Of a stretch of DNA of 64,000 nt, positions 31,502 to 40,811 are shown one piece after another. Position 1 is the first letter of the stretch. Every line of letters starts with the position of its first letter. The translations under genes and the position numbers were made by a program. The notes under the pieces are model-generated. The model ran no database searches. It was not told where the DNA came from and saw nothing but the letters and a program-made list of their open reading frames with translations. Source of the DNA: Bradyrhizobiaceae bacterium Ga0074131 (GTDB taxonomy: Bacteria; Pseudomonadota; Alphaproteobacteria; Rhizobiales; Xanthobacteraceae). The stretch spans positions 682,001 to 746,000 of the forward strand of contig LNEC01000019.1 of the NCBI GenBank assembly GCA_001464035.1, read 5' to 3'.

Positions 31502-31822
31502 ATGGCTGACTTTCTCGGCATGATGAAGCAGGCAGCCCAGTTGCAGTCGAAGGTGCAGGCGATGCAGGAAGAACTCGGCAATGTCGAGGTCGAGGGCATT
31601 TCCGGCGGCGGGCTGGTCAGCGTGCGCATGACCGCGAAGATGCAGGTGAAGGCGGTGAAGATCGACCCGTCGCTGATGAAGGCGGACGAGCGCGAAATCC
31701 TCGAAGACCTGCTGGTGACCGCGCTCAACGACGCGCAGCGCAAGGCGGAAACCGCGATGCAGGAGAAGATGCAGACGCTGACCGGCGGGCTCGGCCTGCC
31801 GCCCGGACTGGGTCTCGGCTAG
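31502..31822 (+). CDS. YbaB/EbfC nucleoid-associated protein
   Basis: A 106-residue small DNA-binding protein. The correct ATG is at 31502, preceded by AAGGAGG; the track start lies upstream of that ribosome site. Typical features are the N-terminal amphipathic helix [20 protein letters not shown] and the core [20 protein letters not shown]. YbaB dimers bind DNA with little specificity; its fixed position between dnaX and recR across bacteria suggests a link with recombination or replication restart. It follows dnaX by 21 nt and precedes recR by 5 nt, so all three are one operon. Confidence 0.95.
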   Translation: MADFLGMMKQAAQLQSKVQAMQEELGNVEVEGISGGGLVSVRMTAKMQVKAVKIDPSLMKADEREILEDLLVTALNDAQRKAETAMQEKMQTLTGGLGLPPGLGLG

Positions 31823-31827
31823 CCCAT

Positions 31828-32433
31828 ATGGCTTCTGCGGTTGCCGGCCCCGAAATCGAACGCTTGATCCAGCTGCTGGCGCGGCTGCCGGGGCTTGGCC
31901 CGCGTTCGGCGCGGCGCGCGGCGCTGCATCTGATCAAGAAGCGCGAGGCGTTGATGACGCCGCTGGCCGGCGCGCTGCAAGTGGCGATCGACAAGATCCA
32001 GGTCTGCAAGACCTGCGGCAATATCGACACGCAAAATCCCTGTACGGTGTGCACCGACCCGCGGCGCGATCCCTCGATCATCGTCGTAGTCGCCGACGTC
32101 GCCGATCTCTGGGCGCTGGAGCGCGCGCATGCCACCAACGGCCTATATCACGTGCTCGGCGCCACGCTGTCGCCGCTCGACGGTATCGGCCCGCAGGATT
32201 TGACCATCGAGGCGCTGGTGGCGCGCGCGCACGATACGCGGGTGACCGAAATCATTCTCGCCCTGAATGCGACAGTGGATGGCCAGACCACCGCGCATTA
32301 CATCACCGATCTCCTGCAGGAGGCCGGCGTCAAGGTGACGAGGTTGGCCCACGGCGTCCCGGTGGGCGGCGAACTCGATTATCTCGACGAAGGCACGCTT
32401 TCCGCAGCGATGCGGCAGCGGACTCTGTTCTGA
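31828..32433 (+). CDS. recR: Recombination protein RecR
   Basis: Works with RecF and RecO to load RecA at single-strand gaps. The 201-residue protein has the N-terminal helix-hairpin-helix ([19 protein letters not shown]), the four-cysteine zinc finger CKTCGN...CTVCTD near residues 57-72, the Toprim domain beginning [18 protein letters not shown], and the Walker-like C-terminal stretch [18 protein letters not shown]. Length is standard. It is the third gene of the dnaX-ybaB-recR operon; the hypothetical gene at 32459 starts 25 nt later and may belong to the same transcript. Confidence 0.97.
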   Translation: MASAVAGPEIERLIQLLARLPGLGPRSARRAALHLIKKREALMTPLAGALQVAIDKIQVCKTCGNIDTQNPCTVCTDPRRDPSIIVVVADVADLWALERAHATNGLYHVLGATLSPLDGIGPQDLTIEALVARAHDTRVTEIILALNATVDGQTTAHYITDLLQEAGVKVTRLAHGVPVGGELDYLDEGTLSAAMRQRTLF

Positions 32434-32458
32434 CACAATACCAACGGAAACGACCGAC

Positions 32459-32887
32459 ATGATGATGCGACGATTCGGCAAGCGTCTTGCTTTGGTGACC
32501 GCGATCGCGGCGGCGTGGGCCGCGCCTGCCTCCTCGCAACAGGCCGAGCCTGCGCCGAAGCCGGGCAGGCTGATCAACGCCGGCGATGTGCTGTCGGGCG
32601 AACTCAATGCGATGAAGGCCCGCGGCGGCAAGCGGGACAAGCGCGTCGCTTTCTACCAGATCAAGAGCGAACCGCGCCGGCTGCCGCCGCCGAACGGGCT
32701 GTGCAACCTGGAGACGGGACCTGAAACCTTTCAGCTCATCACGACAAGCGAGGCGCAGGCCGCGCAGCTGAAAGGCTTCATCGGCAAGCCCATCTCGATC
32801 AAGGTCGACGAGGTCGCCTGCGCGCAGGATGCCGGGCAAACGAGTGAAGCCGTGGTGACGAAATGGAGCGTGGTGACGAAGCATTGA
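32459..32887 (+). CDS. Secreted hypothetical protein downstream of recR
   Basis: A 142-residue exported protein with signal peptide (basic MMMRRFGKRLA then hydrophobic core, cleavage likely after PASS near residue 27). The mature part begins with a proline-rich segment and contains two cysteines (GLCNLETGP and VACAQDAG) that could pair. I do not recognise the domain; it reads as a small beta-rich periplasmic protein. It follows recR by 25 nt on the same strand, so it may be cotranscribed, but a shared function is unlikely. A palindromic repeat follows. Confidence 0.65.
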   Translation: MMMRRFGKRLALVTAIAAAWAAPASSQQAEPAPKPGRLINAGDVLSGELNAMKARGGKRDKRVAFYQIKSEPRRLPPPNGLCNLETGPETFQLITTSEAQAAQLKGFIGKPISIKVDEVACAQDAGQTSEAVVTKWSVVTKH

Positions 32888-32938
32888 GGTGTTGTTGTTG
32901 CGGGCGCGCTGCATGCCATGCGGCTACAGAAAACACCG

Positions 32939-33042
32939 CTGTCATCGCCCGGCTTGACCGGGCGACCCAGTACGCCGTGACCTCTCGTTTGAACTCAGGC
33001 GACTCAGGAATACTGGGTCCCCCGCTTTCGCGGAGGATGACA
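32939..33042. repeat. Dispersed palindromic repeat
   Basis: Left arm CATCGCCCGGCTTGACCGGG, right arm CCCCCGCTTTCGCGGAGG, with CCAGTACGCCGTGA and ATACTGGG boxes between. The CAGTACGCCGT and TACTGG landmarks are shared with the 41526-41629 copy, and the overall plan with 18947-19047. It sits between two convergent genes. Confidence 0.8.
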
Positions 33043-33085
33043 ATTGAGGTCGCTGGCGCGGCGTTCCGCTAATTTGCGCTACGCC

Positions 33086-34456
33086 CTAAATCCTCACCGG
33101 CCCCAATTCATCAAAATGTCCGCGGCGCTGCAGCCACGCCAGCAGGATCAGGCTCGGCACCGCGACCACCACTGAGATCACGAAGAACAGAGGCCAGCCC
33201 GTGGCGGTCGCCACATAGCCCGCGCCCGAGGACAGATAGGTGCGCCCGACCGCGGCGAGCGCCGTGAGCAGCGCGTACTGCGTCGCGGTGTGCAGCGGGT
33301 TCCTGCACAGCGCCGAGAGGTACGCCACGAAGATCACGGTGCCGATCGCTCCGGTGAAGTTTTCCGCCGAGATGGCGACGGCCAGCGCCCATTGATTGAC
33401 GCCGACATAGGCGAGCCACGCGAACGCCAGGTTGGAGAGCGCCTGCAGCACGCCGCCTATCCACAGGCTGGCGACCAGCGAATAGCGTCGGGCCAGATAG
33501 CCGCCGGCAAAACCGCCGATCAGGGTCGCAGCGAGGCCGACGCCCTTCACGATCGCGGCGTAGTCGTTGCGGGTGAAGCCGAGATCGATCACGAACGGCG
33601 CCGTCATGGTGCCGGAAAACGCGTCGGTGAGTTTGAACAGCACCACGAAGGCCAGCGCCGCCCAGGCGTGCTTGAGAAGGAGAAATTCGGAGAACGCCCC
33701 GCCCGCCGCGTGCATGACCCGTGACAAGGCGGCCTCGCCGCGGGTCGCTTCCTCCGCGCGCGCGGATTGCCCGGGCTCGGTGGCGGCCAGCGCGGTGACG
33801 GTGCCGATCAGCACCATCGCCGCCATCACCACATAGCCCCACATCCACGCCGAACTGCGGCCGATGCCGGTGTCTTCAAAGGCGCTCACCAGGAACAGCA
33901 CGCCGGCGGTCGAAACCAGCATGCCGATCCGGTAGGCCGCGACGTACGACGCCATGCCGGCGGCCTGTTCGCTCTCGGGCAGGGTTTCGACGCGAAACGC
34001 ATCGACCACGATGTCCTGAGTCGCCGACATCGCCGCGACCAGGAGCGCGCCGAGCGCCACGAACAGGGGCGAGCGCGCCGGGTCGGTGTGCGCCAGCAGC
34101 AGAATCGCGCCGATCAGCAACAGTTGCGAGAACACCAGCCAGCCGCGGCGGCGGCCGAAGGCACGCGTGAAGAACGGCACATGCAGCGCATCGACCAGCG
34201 GCGCCCAGATGAACTTCAGTGTGTAGGGCGTTCCGACCAACGCGAACAGCCCGATGGTGCCGAGATCGACCCCGGATTCGCGCATCCACACCAGGAGCGT
34301 CGATCCCGACAGCGCCAGCGGCAGGCCGGAGGAAAAGCCGAGCAACAGCACGATCAGCACGCGAGGCTGCAGGTAGACGGCGAGCCCTTCGCGCCAGGAG
34401 GCACGCGGCTTAAGCGGACTTGAGGCGTCGGGCAGGCTGTCGGGTGCGCTGGTCAT
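33086..34456 (-). CDS. AmpG-like muropeptide MFS transporter
   Basis: A 456-residue major facilitator with about 12-14 hydrophobic segments. The opening VLLLGFSSGLPLALSGSTLL closely follows AmpG permeases, which import GlcNAc-anhydroMurNAc peptides for cell-wall recycling; the region GRRRGWLVFSQLLLIG and ATQDIVVDAFRVETLP is also typical of the AmpG/SLC33 group. The usual recycling partners (ampD, nagZ, ampR) are not visible nearby. Other family members carry unrelated substrates, so the muropeptide role is inference from similarity. Confidence 0.83.
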   Translation of the reverse strand: MTSAPDSLPDASSPLKPRASWREGLAVYLQPRVLIVLLLGFSSGLPLALSGSTLLVWMRESGVDLGTIGLFALVGTPYTLKFIWAPLVDALHVPFFTRAFGRRRGWLVFSQLLLIGAILLLAHTDPARSPLFVALGALLVAAMSATQDIVVDAFRVETLPESEQAAGMASYVAAYRIGMLVSTAGVLFLVSAFEDTGIGRSSAWMWGYVVMAAMVLIGTVTALAATEPGQSARAEEATRGEAALSRVMHAAGGAFSEFLLLKHAWAALAFVVLFKLTDAFSGTMTAPFVIDLGFTRNDYAAIVKGVGLAATLIGGFAGGYLARRYSLVASLWIGGVLQALSNLAFAWLAYVGVNQWALAVAISAENFTGAIGTVIFVAYLSALCRNPLHTATQYALLTALAAVGRTYLSSGAGYVATATGWPLFFVISVVVAVPSLILLAWLQRRGHFDELGPVRI

Positions 34457-34528
34457 GCCGCAGTGCTAGCAGATTCGGGGGAACAATCGGGCGATGACAG
34501 GCGTTAAATCTCGCGGAGAACTGCGCCC

Positions 34529-35737
34529 CTACTCCCCCGCCTGCAGCTTGCGGGCCAGCGGGAACAGTTCGGCGGCGGCCGGCCTTGTGACAGGCGCGGT
34601 GTCGGCGGGGGCCTCGGTCTTGCTGAAATCCAGCTCCTCGATGCGGCCGGCGCGCTTTTCGATCTTGTCGGCGGAGATCAGGATCTGGCGGACGTCCTCG
34701 TTGACGTCGCCGAAATGCTTCTGCAGCTTCAGCACGCGGTCGCGCAGCCGGTTGAGATCGTCGCCGAGGTTGAGCACCTCGGTGCGGATCTGGTCGGCGG
34801 CGTCGCGCATCCGCGCGTCCTTCAGGATCTGCTGCATCACTTGGATCGCCAGCATCAGGAGTGACGGCGACACCAGCACCACCCGGGCGCGGTAGGCCTT
34901 CTGGATCACGTCGTCGAAGCCGTCATGGATTTCCGCATAGACCGATTCCGACGGCACGAACATCAGCGCGGTATCCTGGGTTTCGCCCGCGATCAGGTAT
35001 TTCTCGGCGATATCGCTGACATGCTTCATGACGTCGGCGCGCAGTCGCTGCGTGGCGTATTTCTTTTGCTCGTCCGTCCGCGCATCGTGCAGCGCGGTCA
35101 TCGCCTCCAGTGGAAACTTGGCGTCGATACAGAGCGGCCGCTGGTCGGGCAGGAACACCACGCAGTCCGGCCGCTTCCCGCTGGAGAGCGTGTGCTGGAA
35201 TTCGTAAGAACCCCTCGGCATGCCGTCCTGGACGATGGCTTCCATCCGGGCCTGGCCGAACGCGCCGCGCGACTGCTTGTTGGCGAGCACGTCGCGCAGC
35301 GTGGTGACCTGCGAGGTCAGGTCGGTGAGGTTCTTGTGCGCATTGTCGATGATACCGAGCCGCTCATGTAGCACGCGCAAGCTGTCCATGGTGTTGCGGG
35401 TGGTCTGCTCCATCGACTGGCCGACCCGGTGGGTGACCGAGTCCAGCCGCTCGTTGACGGCGCGCGCCATGTCGGCCTGGCGGCCGGCCAGCGCCTGGCC
35501 CATTTCGTGGACGCGGCCGGTCGCCTCGCTCTGGGCGCGCAGCATTTCGCTGACGCGTTCTTCCAGTTCATCGGCGCGGATGGCCTGCGCCATCGCCAGC
35601 GCGGCCCCACGGCTGCCCGCGCGCGCGATGATGACGGCGATGATGAGCAATAGAACCAGCGCCAGCGCGCCGAAGCCGAGCAGCGCCTCGGCGGTTTGGA
35701 CCGGCGTCTCGCCGATCATGAAAAGAATCTCGTTCAT
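34529..35737 (-). CDS. rmuC: DNA recombination protein RmuC
   Basis: A 402-residue protein with an N-terminal membrane anchor (TAEALLGFGALALVLLLIIA), a long coiled coil (about 50-150, rich in A/E/M/R heptads), and the RmuC endonuclease-like domain from about residue 180 (PDCVVFLPDQRPLCIDAKFP, where D-x-K resembles a PD-(D/E)XK core, and ALMFVPSESVYAEIHDGFDD). RmuC limits inversion recombination at short inverted repeats in E. coli, which may matter in a genome so rich in palindromes. Divergent from def across about 190 nt with CtrA-like motifs. Confidence 0.93.
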   Translation of the reverse strand: MNEILFMIGETPVQTAEALLGFGALALVLLLIIAVIIARAGSRGAALAMAQAIRADELEERVSEMLRAQSEATGRVHEMGQALAGRQADMARAVNERLDSVTHRVGQSMEQTTRNTMDSLRVLHERLGIIDNAHKNLTDLTSQVTTLRDVLANKQSRGAFGQARMEAIVQDGMPRGSYEFQHTLSSGKRPDCVVFLPDQRPLCIDAKFPLEAMTALHDARTDEQKKYATQRLRADVMKHVSDIAEKYLIAGETQDTALMFVPSESVYAEIHDGFDDVIQKAYRARVVLVSPSLLMLAIQVMQQILKDARMRDAADQIRTEVLNLGDDLNRLRDRVLKLQKHFGDVNEDVRQILISADKIEKRAGRIEELDFSKTEAPADTAPVTRPAAAELFPLARKLQAGE

Positions 35738-35788
35738 GCCGCCCTTGTAACCGATTCGGTCTTGAACGCGAACGAAGAGGGAACATTT

Positions 35789-35857
35789 ATGGTTAATGAA
35801 GCCTTACCGGTCATGGTTAGCGTTGGCTGAAGAATCATGGTTAGCGCGGGGTTAACC
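35789..35857 (+). promoter_or_regulatory. Cluster of CtrA-like motifs between rmuC and def
   Basis: ATGGTTAA (35789, the reverse complement of the CtrA 8-mer TTAACCAT), two CATGGTTAG copies (35812 and 35836) and GGTTAACC (35850) lie in 70 nt. The first also starts TTAA-N7-TTAC, close to the full CtrA consensus TTAA-N7-TTAA. Repetition of the same 7-mer makes chance less likely. Confidence 0.45.
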
Positions 35858-35925
35858 GGGTTTCCGGGGCGCATTGACCCCGGCAGATCAGGAGCTTAAA
35901 TCGCCCGCCAAGCACTCGAGAAACC

Positions 35926-36453
35926 ATGGCACTCAGAGAAATCATCATCCTGCCGGACAAGCAGTTGCGGCTGGTCTCCAAACCTGTCGAAAGGGTCACG
36001 GCGGAGATCCGCCGGCTCGCCGACGACATGTTCGAGACCATGTACGATGCGCCCGGCATCGGCCTTGCGGCGATCCAGGTCGCGCAGCCGCTACGGCTGA
36101 TCACGATGGATCTCGCCAAGAAAAGCGAGGACGGCGAGACCAAGCCGCTGCCGCGGGTGTTCATCAATCCGGAGATACTGTCATCTTCGGAGGAAACCTC
36201 GGTCTACGAGGAAGGCTGCCTCTCGATCCCCGAATATTACGAGGAGGTGGAGCGGCCGGCGCAGGTCCGTATCCGCTTCACCGATCTCGACGGCAAGGTG
36301 CATGAGGAAGACGCCGACGGCCTGTTCGCCACCTGTATCCAGCATGAGATCGATCACCTCAACGGCGTGCTGTTCGTGGACTATCTGTCCAAGCTGAAGC
36401 GCGACCGCGTGCTGAAGAAGTTTGCCAAGGCCGCGAAGAGGGCGGCGGAGTAG
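35926..36453 (+). CDS. def: Peptide deformylase
   Basis: Removes the formyl group from N-terminal methionine of nascent proteins using Fe2+. The 175-residue protein shows the three diagnostic motifs in order: GIGLAAIQV near residue 45, [13 protein letters not shown] near 94 (cysteine ligand), and [14 protein letters not shown] near 138 (two histidine ligands and catalytic glutamate). ATG 35926 gives the usual [16 protein letters not shown]-terminus. It opens a def-fmt-truA operon, in which fmt makes the formyl-Met-tRNA that def later acts on. Confidence 0.98.
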   Translation: MALREIIILPDKQLRLVSKPVERVTAEIRRLADDMFETMYDAPGIGLAAIQVAQPLRLITMDLAKKSEDGETKPLPRVFINPEILSSSEETSVYEEGCLSIPEYYEEVERPAQVRIRFTDLDGKVHEEDADGLFATCIQHEIDHLNGVLFVDYLSKLKRDRVLKKFAKAAKRAAE

Positions 36454-36485
36454 CTGCCCGGCCAGCAATAGATCGGCTTTACCTG

Positions 36486-37418
36486 ATGCCGCTTCGTCTG
36501 ATCTTCATGGGCACGCCTGACTTCGCGGTGCCGACGCTGCTTGAACTCGTCGCCCATGGCCACGAGATCGCGGCAGTCTACACCCGTGCGGCAAAGCCGG
36601 CCGGGCGCGGCATGAAGCTGCAACCGAGTCCGGTGGAGCGGGAGGCGCGGCGGCTCGGCATTCCCGTATTGACGCCGGCCACGCTGAAGACGCCGGAGGC
36701 GCTGGAGGAGTTCGGTCGCCACCACGCCGACGCCGGCGTTGTCGTCGCCTATGGCATGATCCTGCCCAAAGCCATTCTCGACACCCCAAAGCTCGGCTGC
36801 TTCAATTTGCACGCCTCGCTGCTGCCGCGCTGGCGCGGTGCGGCGCCGATCAACCGCGCCATCATGGCAGGCGATGCCGAATCCGGCGTGATGGTGATGA
36901 AGATGGATATCGGCCTCGATACCGGCGAGGTGGCGATGGCCGAGCGCTTGACCATCAGCGATGCCATGACAGCGGCCGATCTGCACGACGCGCTGGCGCC
37001 GCTCGGAGCCGACCTGATGGTGCGGGCGATGGGCGCGCTGGAGCGTGGCAGGCTGCAGCTTACAAGGCAAAGCGATGATGGCGTCACCTACGCCGCCAAG
37101 ATCGAAAAGGCCGAAACGCGGATCGACTGGAACAGGCCGGCCCGCATGGTGCTGCGCCACATTCACGGGCTCTCGCCGTTTCCCGGCGCGTGGTGCGAGC
37201 TGGCGATCGATGGCGCGCCGTTGCGGGTAAAAATTCTGCGCTGCGAGTTGGCGGACGGATTCGGCGGGGCGGGCGATCTGCTCGACGATCGCCTGGCCAT
37301 TGCCTGCCAGCAAGGCGCGATCCGCATTCTCGAACTGCAGCGCGCCGGCAAGGCGCCGATGAAGGCGGGGGATTTTCTGCGTGGCACGCCGCTGCAACCG
37401 CCGCTGCGGCTCGTCTGA
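36486..37418 (+). CDS. fmt: Methionyl-tRNA formyltransferase
   Basis: Transfers the formyl group of 10-formyl-THF to initiator Met-tRNA. The 310-residue protein has the N-terminal formyltransferase fold ([18 protein letters not shown]), the active-site stretch [20 protein letters not shown] near residue 107, the loop [19 protein letters not shown] near 140, and the C-terminal OB-like tRNA-binding domain. The stop overlaps the truA ATG by one base (TGATG) and it follows def by 32 nt, so the three genes are cotranscribed. Confidence 0.98.
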   Translation: MPLRLIFMGTPDFAVPTLLELVAHGHEIAAVYTRAAKPAGRGMKLQPSPVEREARRLGIPVLTPATLKTPEALEEFGRHHADAGVVVAYGMILPKAILDTPKLGCFNLHASLLPRWRGAAPINRAIMAGDAESGVMVMKMDIGLDTGEVAMAERLTISDAMTAADLHDALAPLGADLMVRAMGALERGRLQLTRQSDDGVTYAAKIEKAETRIDWNRPARMVLRHIHGLSPFPGAWCELAIDGAPLRVKILRCELADGFGGAGDLLDDRLAIACQQGAIRILELQRAGKAPMKAGDFLRGTPLQPPLRLV

Positions 37419-38155
37419 TGCCCCGCTACAAACTCGTCATCGAGTATGACGGCGCCCCGTTTTGCGGCTGGCAGCTGCAGGACAACGGCGTCTCGGTGCA
37501 GGGCGCGCTGGAAGACGCGGTCAAGGCGATCTGCGGCGAGCGGGTGCGCGTGCACGGCGCCGGACGTACCGATGCCGGGGTGCATGCGCTGGGACAGGTC
37601 GCGCATTGCGACATCGCCAAACATTTCGTGCCGGGCCGCTTTCGCGACGGGCTGAACGCGCATCTGCGGCCGCATCCGATCGGCGTACTCAGTGCGGAGA
37701 TAGTCCCCGACAGCTTCGAGGCGCGGTTCTCGGCGAAGAAGCGCCATTACCTCTACCGCATCTCCAATCGCCGGGCCAACCTCGCGCTCGACATCGGCAA
37801 GGTCTGGCGGCTGCCGCGGCCGCTCGACAGCGATGCGATGCATGCGGCGGCGCAGCGGCTGGTCGGCAAGTTCGACTTCACCACCTTCCGCGATACCGAA
37901 TGCCAGGCCAAATCGCCGGAGAAGACGCTCGACCAGCTCGACGTGGTGAGAGACGGCGACGCCGTCCACATCGTGACCTCGGCGCGCTCGTTCCTGCACA
38001 GCCAGGTGCGCTCGATGGTCGGCTCGCTGGTCTGGGTCGGCGAGGGCCGCTGGAACGCCGACGACCTGCAGAAGGCGCTCGATGCCCGCAGCCGCTCCGC
38101 CTGCGGTCCCGTCGCGCCGCCGGACGGACTGTATCTGGTGCGGGTGGAGTATTAG
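37418..38155 (+). CDS. truA: tRNA pseudouridine(38-40) synthase TruA
   Basis: Isomerises uridines 38-40 in the tRNA anticodon arm. The true start is ATG 37418, overlapping the fmt stop; the track ORF begins 76 codons earlier inside fmt. The 245-residue product begins [19 protein letters not shown], has the catalytic aspartate in [16 protein letters not shown] near residue 53, then [18 protein letters not shown] and the C-terminal [20 protein letters not shown]. Third gene of the def operon; a palindromic repeat begins 18 nt after the stop. Confidence 0.98.
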   Translation: MPRYKLVIEYDGAPFCGWQLQDNGVSVQGALEDAVKAICGERVRVHGAGRTDAGVHALGQVAHCDIAKHFVPGRFRDGLNAHLRPHPIGVLSAEIVPDSFEARFSAKKRHYLYRISNRRANLALDIGKVWRLPRPLDSDAMHAAAQRLVGKFDFTTFRDTECQAKSPEKTLDQLDVVRDGDAVHIVTSARSFLHSQVRSMVGSLVWVGEGRWNADDLQKALDARSRSACGPVAPPDGLYLVRVEY

Positions 38156-38172
38156 GCTGACTGTCAAAACAT

Positions 38173-38206
38173 CGTCATGGCCGGGCTTGTCCCGGCCATC
38201 CACGTC
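38173..38206. repeat. Palindromic repeat unit (MAGLVPAIHV type)
   Basis: CGTCATGGCCGGGCTTGTCC continuing to CCGGCCATCCACGTC; GGCCGGG and CCCGGCC form the hairpin. Translated in one frame it gives MAGLVPAIHV, a peptide often mis-annotated at the front of genes in Bradyrhizobium. Here it is fused in the track to the GIY-YIG ORF. Confidence 0.9.
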
Positions 38207-38221
38207 CTTCATCATCGGTCG

Positions 38222-38507
38222 ATGTCAGGCGGCTACGTTTATATTTTGGCCAGCGCTCCCAACGGCATTTTGTACGTCGGGGTGACGAGCGATCTCGTCC
38301 GTAGAATCTACCAACACCGGAACGGGTTGATCGAAGGGCTTACGAAGAAGTATTCCGTGAAACGCCTGGTCTACTTCGAGCGTTACGAGAACATTCAGAC
38401 GGCTATCCAACGAACACAACATCAAACACTGGTCGCGGAAATGGAAAGTGCGATTGATTCTGGCGAACAATCCGGATTGGAATGATCTGTACGATTCAAT
38501 TACCTAA
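38222..38507 (+). pseudogene. Frameshifted GIY-YIG endonuclease-domain gene
   Basis: The product starts at ATG 38222 with MSGGYVYILASAPNGILYVG, the GIY-YIG motif, and continues through RRIYQHRNG and YSVKRLVYFE as in the widespread small GIY-YIG proteins of alphaproteobacteria. After IQTAIQR (about 38410) the frame diverges to an unrelated tail. In the next frame the nucleotides immediately give EHNIKHWSRKWKVRLILANN and PDWNDLYDSIT, the expected family C-terminus, ending with TAA at 38505. A net +1 (or -2) change at about 38410 therefore separates two parts of one gene. It is flanked on both sides by palindromic repeat units. Role of intact homologues is unknown, perhaps DNA repair. Confidence 0.8.
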
Positions 38508-38570
38508 TCGCACCGAAAAGCGGCCGCTATTTTCCATCTGCTTCGAACTACCTGGAGATCATCCACCCTT

Positions 38571-38662
38571 CGTCATGGCCGGGCATCGACCCGGCCATCC
38601 ACGTCTTTCTTGCTTGTTGCGGTCAAGAACGTGGATGGCCGGGACGGGCCCGGCCATGACGG
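38571..38662. repeat. Head-to-head pair of palindromic repeat units
   Basis: A plus-oriented unit (38571-38606, CGTCATGGCCGGGCATCGAC...) and a minus-oriented unit (38629-38662, ...GGATGGCCGGGACGGGCC) face each other across about 22 nt, so the whole forms a large cruciform-capable inverted repeat after each arm forms its own hairpin. Same unit as 38173-38206. Confidence 0.9.
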
Positions 38663-38693
38663 CGGAGGGTGTGTGGGCGCCGGCAATCCCCCT

Positions 38694-39848
38694 TCACCCA
38701 AAATACCGGTCCAGCACGCCGCGATAGATCCTCGTCAGCTTCTCGAGATCGGCCACCGGCGTGCGCTCGTCGACCTGGTGCATGGTCTGGCCGACCAGGC
38801 CGAACTCGATCACCGGGCAATAGCTGGAGATAAAGCGTGCATCCGAGGTGCCGCCGGAAGTGGAGAGTTCCGGCTTGCGGCCGGTGACCTCTTCGATCGC
38901 GGCGACCGCGAGATCGGTGAAAGGGCCGGGCTTGGTCACGAACACATTGGAATTCGACGGCTCCCACACGATCCGCGCGCGGATCCGGTTGCCGCAGGCT
39001 CTTTCCAGGCGCTGCTCCACCAGTTGCCGCAGCGTCGCTTGGGTGTGGAGATCGTTGAAGCGGATGTTGAATTTCGCCCGCGCCTGGCCGGGGATCACGT
39101 TGCCGGCCTTGTTGCCGACATCGACCGAGGTGAATTCGAGGTTGGAGGCCTGGAACTGGGCGCTGCCGTGGTCGAGCGGCTCGTCGCCGAGCGCCACGAT
39201 CAATCGCGAGATATCAGGCACCGGATTCGCCGCGCGATGCGGATAGGCGACGTGGCCCTGGATGCCATCGACGTACAGCATGCCGTGCAGGGAGCCGCGG
39301 CGGCCGATCTTGATGCAGTCGCCGAGCACCTCGACATTAGAGGGTTCGCCGAGCACGCAGTGGTCGAATTTCTCGCCGCGAACTGCTGCCCATTGCAGCA
39401 GCTTGATGGTGCCGTTGACGGAGATGTCTTCCTCGTCGCCGGTGATCAGGAACGAAATCGATCCCTTTGGTCTTCCGTCGTGGGCGGCGAGATAGTCCAG
39501 CACGGCGGCGACGCTGCAGGCGATGCCGCCCTTCATGTCGACGGCGCCGCGCCCGTACAGAAAGCCGTCCTTGACGTCGCCCGAGAAGGCGCCATGGCTC
39601 CAGGCGCTCTCGTCGCCCGGCGGCACCACGTCGGTATGGCCGGCAAAGGTGATGTGCGGAGGACGGTTACCGATGCGGGCGTAGAGATTGTCGATGTCGG
39701 CGGTGCCGGGCTCGCCGAAGGTGACGCGATGCACCTCGAAGCCGGCGGCGTTCAGAATGGTTTCGAGCACGCCGAGCGCGCCGGCGTCATCAGGGGTTAC
39801 CGAGGGGCAGCGCAAGAGATCGCGGGCGATGGAGAGGGCATCGGTCAT
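38694..39848 (-). CDS. dapE: Succinyl-diaminopimelate desuccinylase
   Basis: Zinc hydrolase that frees LL-diaminopimelate from its N-succinyl derivative in lysine and peptidoglycan synthesis. The 384-residue M20-family protein has [18 protein letters not shown] (first metal histidine), [17 protein letters not shown] (bridging aspartate), [15 protein letters not shown] (catalytic and metal glutamates) and the C-terminal [20 protein letters not shown] with the last histidine in [10 protein letters not shown]. It starts 3 nt after the dapD stop on the same strand, so the two lysine genes are coupled. Confidence 0.97.
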   Translation of the reverse strand: MTDALSIARDLLRCPSVTPDDAGALGVLETILNAAGFEVHRVTFGEPGTADIDNLYARIGNRPPHITFAGHTDVVPPGDESAWSHGAFSGDVKDGFLYGRGAVDMKGGIACSVAAVLDYLAAHDGRPKGSISFLITGDEEDISVNGTIKLLQWAAVRGEKFDHCVLGEPSNVEVLGDCIKIGRRGSLHGMLYVDGIQGHVAYPHRAANPVPDISRLIVALGDEPLDHGSAQFQASNLEFTSVDVGNKAGNVIPGQARAKFNIRFNDLHTQATLRQLVEQRLERACGNRIRARIVWEPSNSNVFVTKPGPFTDLAVAAIEEVTGRKPELSTSGGTSDARFISSYCPVIEFGLVGQTMHQVDERTPVADLEKLTRIYRGVLDRYFG

Positions 39849-39851
39849 GCC

Positions 39852-40697
39852 CTAGTCCCGCAACAGCTCGTTGATGCTGGTCTTGGCGCGGGTGCGCTCG
39901 TCGACCCGCTTGACGATCACGGCGCAGGCGGTGGACGGGCCGGGCTGGCCGTTCTTGAGCGGCCGGGCCGGCAGGTTGCCGGGCACCACGACCGCGTATT
40001 CCGGCACTTCGCCGATGAACGTCTCGCCGGTGTCGCGGTCGACGATCTTGGTGGAGGCGCCGAGGAACACGCCCATCGACAGGACCGCGCCCTTGCGCAC
40101 GATCACGCCTTCGGCGACTTCGGAGCGCGCGCCGATGAAGCAATCATCCTCGATGATGACAGGTTCGGCCTGCAGCGGCTCCAGCACACCCCCGATGCCG
40201 ACGCCGCCGGAAATGTGCACCCGCTTGCCGATCTGCGCGCAGGAGCCGACCGTCGACCAGGTGTCGATCATGGTGCTCTCATCGACATAGGCGCCGAGAT
40301 TGACGAAGGACGGCATCAGCACGACGTTCCTGGCGATGAAGGCCGAACGGCGGACGATGGCGCCGGGCACCGCGCGAAAGCCGGCGTCGCGAAACCGGTT
40401 CTCGCCCCAGCCGTCGAATTTCGACGGCACCTTGTCCCACCACGAGGCCTGGCCCGGGCCGCCGGCAATCGCGCGCATGTCGTTGAGGCGGAACGACAGC
40501 AGCACCGCCTTCTTCAGCCACTGATTGACCTTCCACTTGCCGCTGGCCTCGCGCTCGGCGACGCGGGCCTCGCCCTTGTCGAGCAGTTCGAGCGCGGAAT
40601 CGACGGCATCGCGGACCTCGCCCCTGGTCGCGGTCGAGACGGTGTCGCGGGCATCGAACGCTGAATTGACGGTGGATTCAAGGGAGGCGAGAGACAT
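39852..40697 (-). CDS. dapD: 2,3,4,5-tetrahydropyridine-2,6-dicarboxylate N-succinyltransferase
   Basis: Succinylates tetrahydrodipicolinate in the succinylase branch of lysine/DAP synthesis. The 281-residue protein has the helical N-terminal domain ([19 protein letters not shown]) and a left-handed beta-helix of hexapeptide repeats ([38 protein letters not shown]). Active as a trimer in the cytoplasm. It is directly followed by dapE and preceded by the HAD phosphatase gene at 115 nt, the common Rhizobiales order. Confidence 0.97.
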   Translation of the reverse strand: MSLASLESTVNSAFDARDTVSTATRGEVRDAVDSALELLDKGEARVAEREASGKWKVNQWLKKAVLLSFRLNDMRAIAGGPGQASWWDKVPSKFDGWGENRFRDAGFRAVPGAIVRRSAFIARNVVLMPSFVNLGAYVDESTMIDTWSTVGSCAQIGKRVHISGGVGIGGVLEPLQAEPVIIEDDCFIGARSEVAEGVIVRKGAVLSMGVFLGASTKIVDRDTGETFIGEVPEYAVVVPGNLPARPLKNGQPGPSTACAVIVKRVDERTRAKTSINELLRD

Positions 40698-40811
40698 CGA
40701 GATTTCCTTGCGGCGCCTGGGATTGGCTGATGGCGATTTGAGAAGCTTTTGTCGGGATTCGGGAACGGAGAGTCAAGAACGCACCCTCGTCAAGCCCGGG
40801 CTAGGCGGCCG

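Noticed and set aside
38610-40664. 684-codon plus-strand ORF over dapE and dapD
   Set aside because: Exact antisense shadow of two well-supported minus-strand genes; its translation is rich in H, D, R, V and G with no domain, as expected from GC-rich antisense frames.
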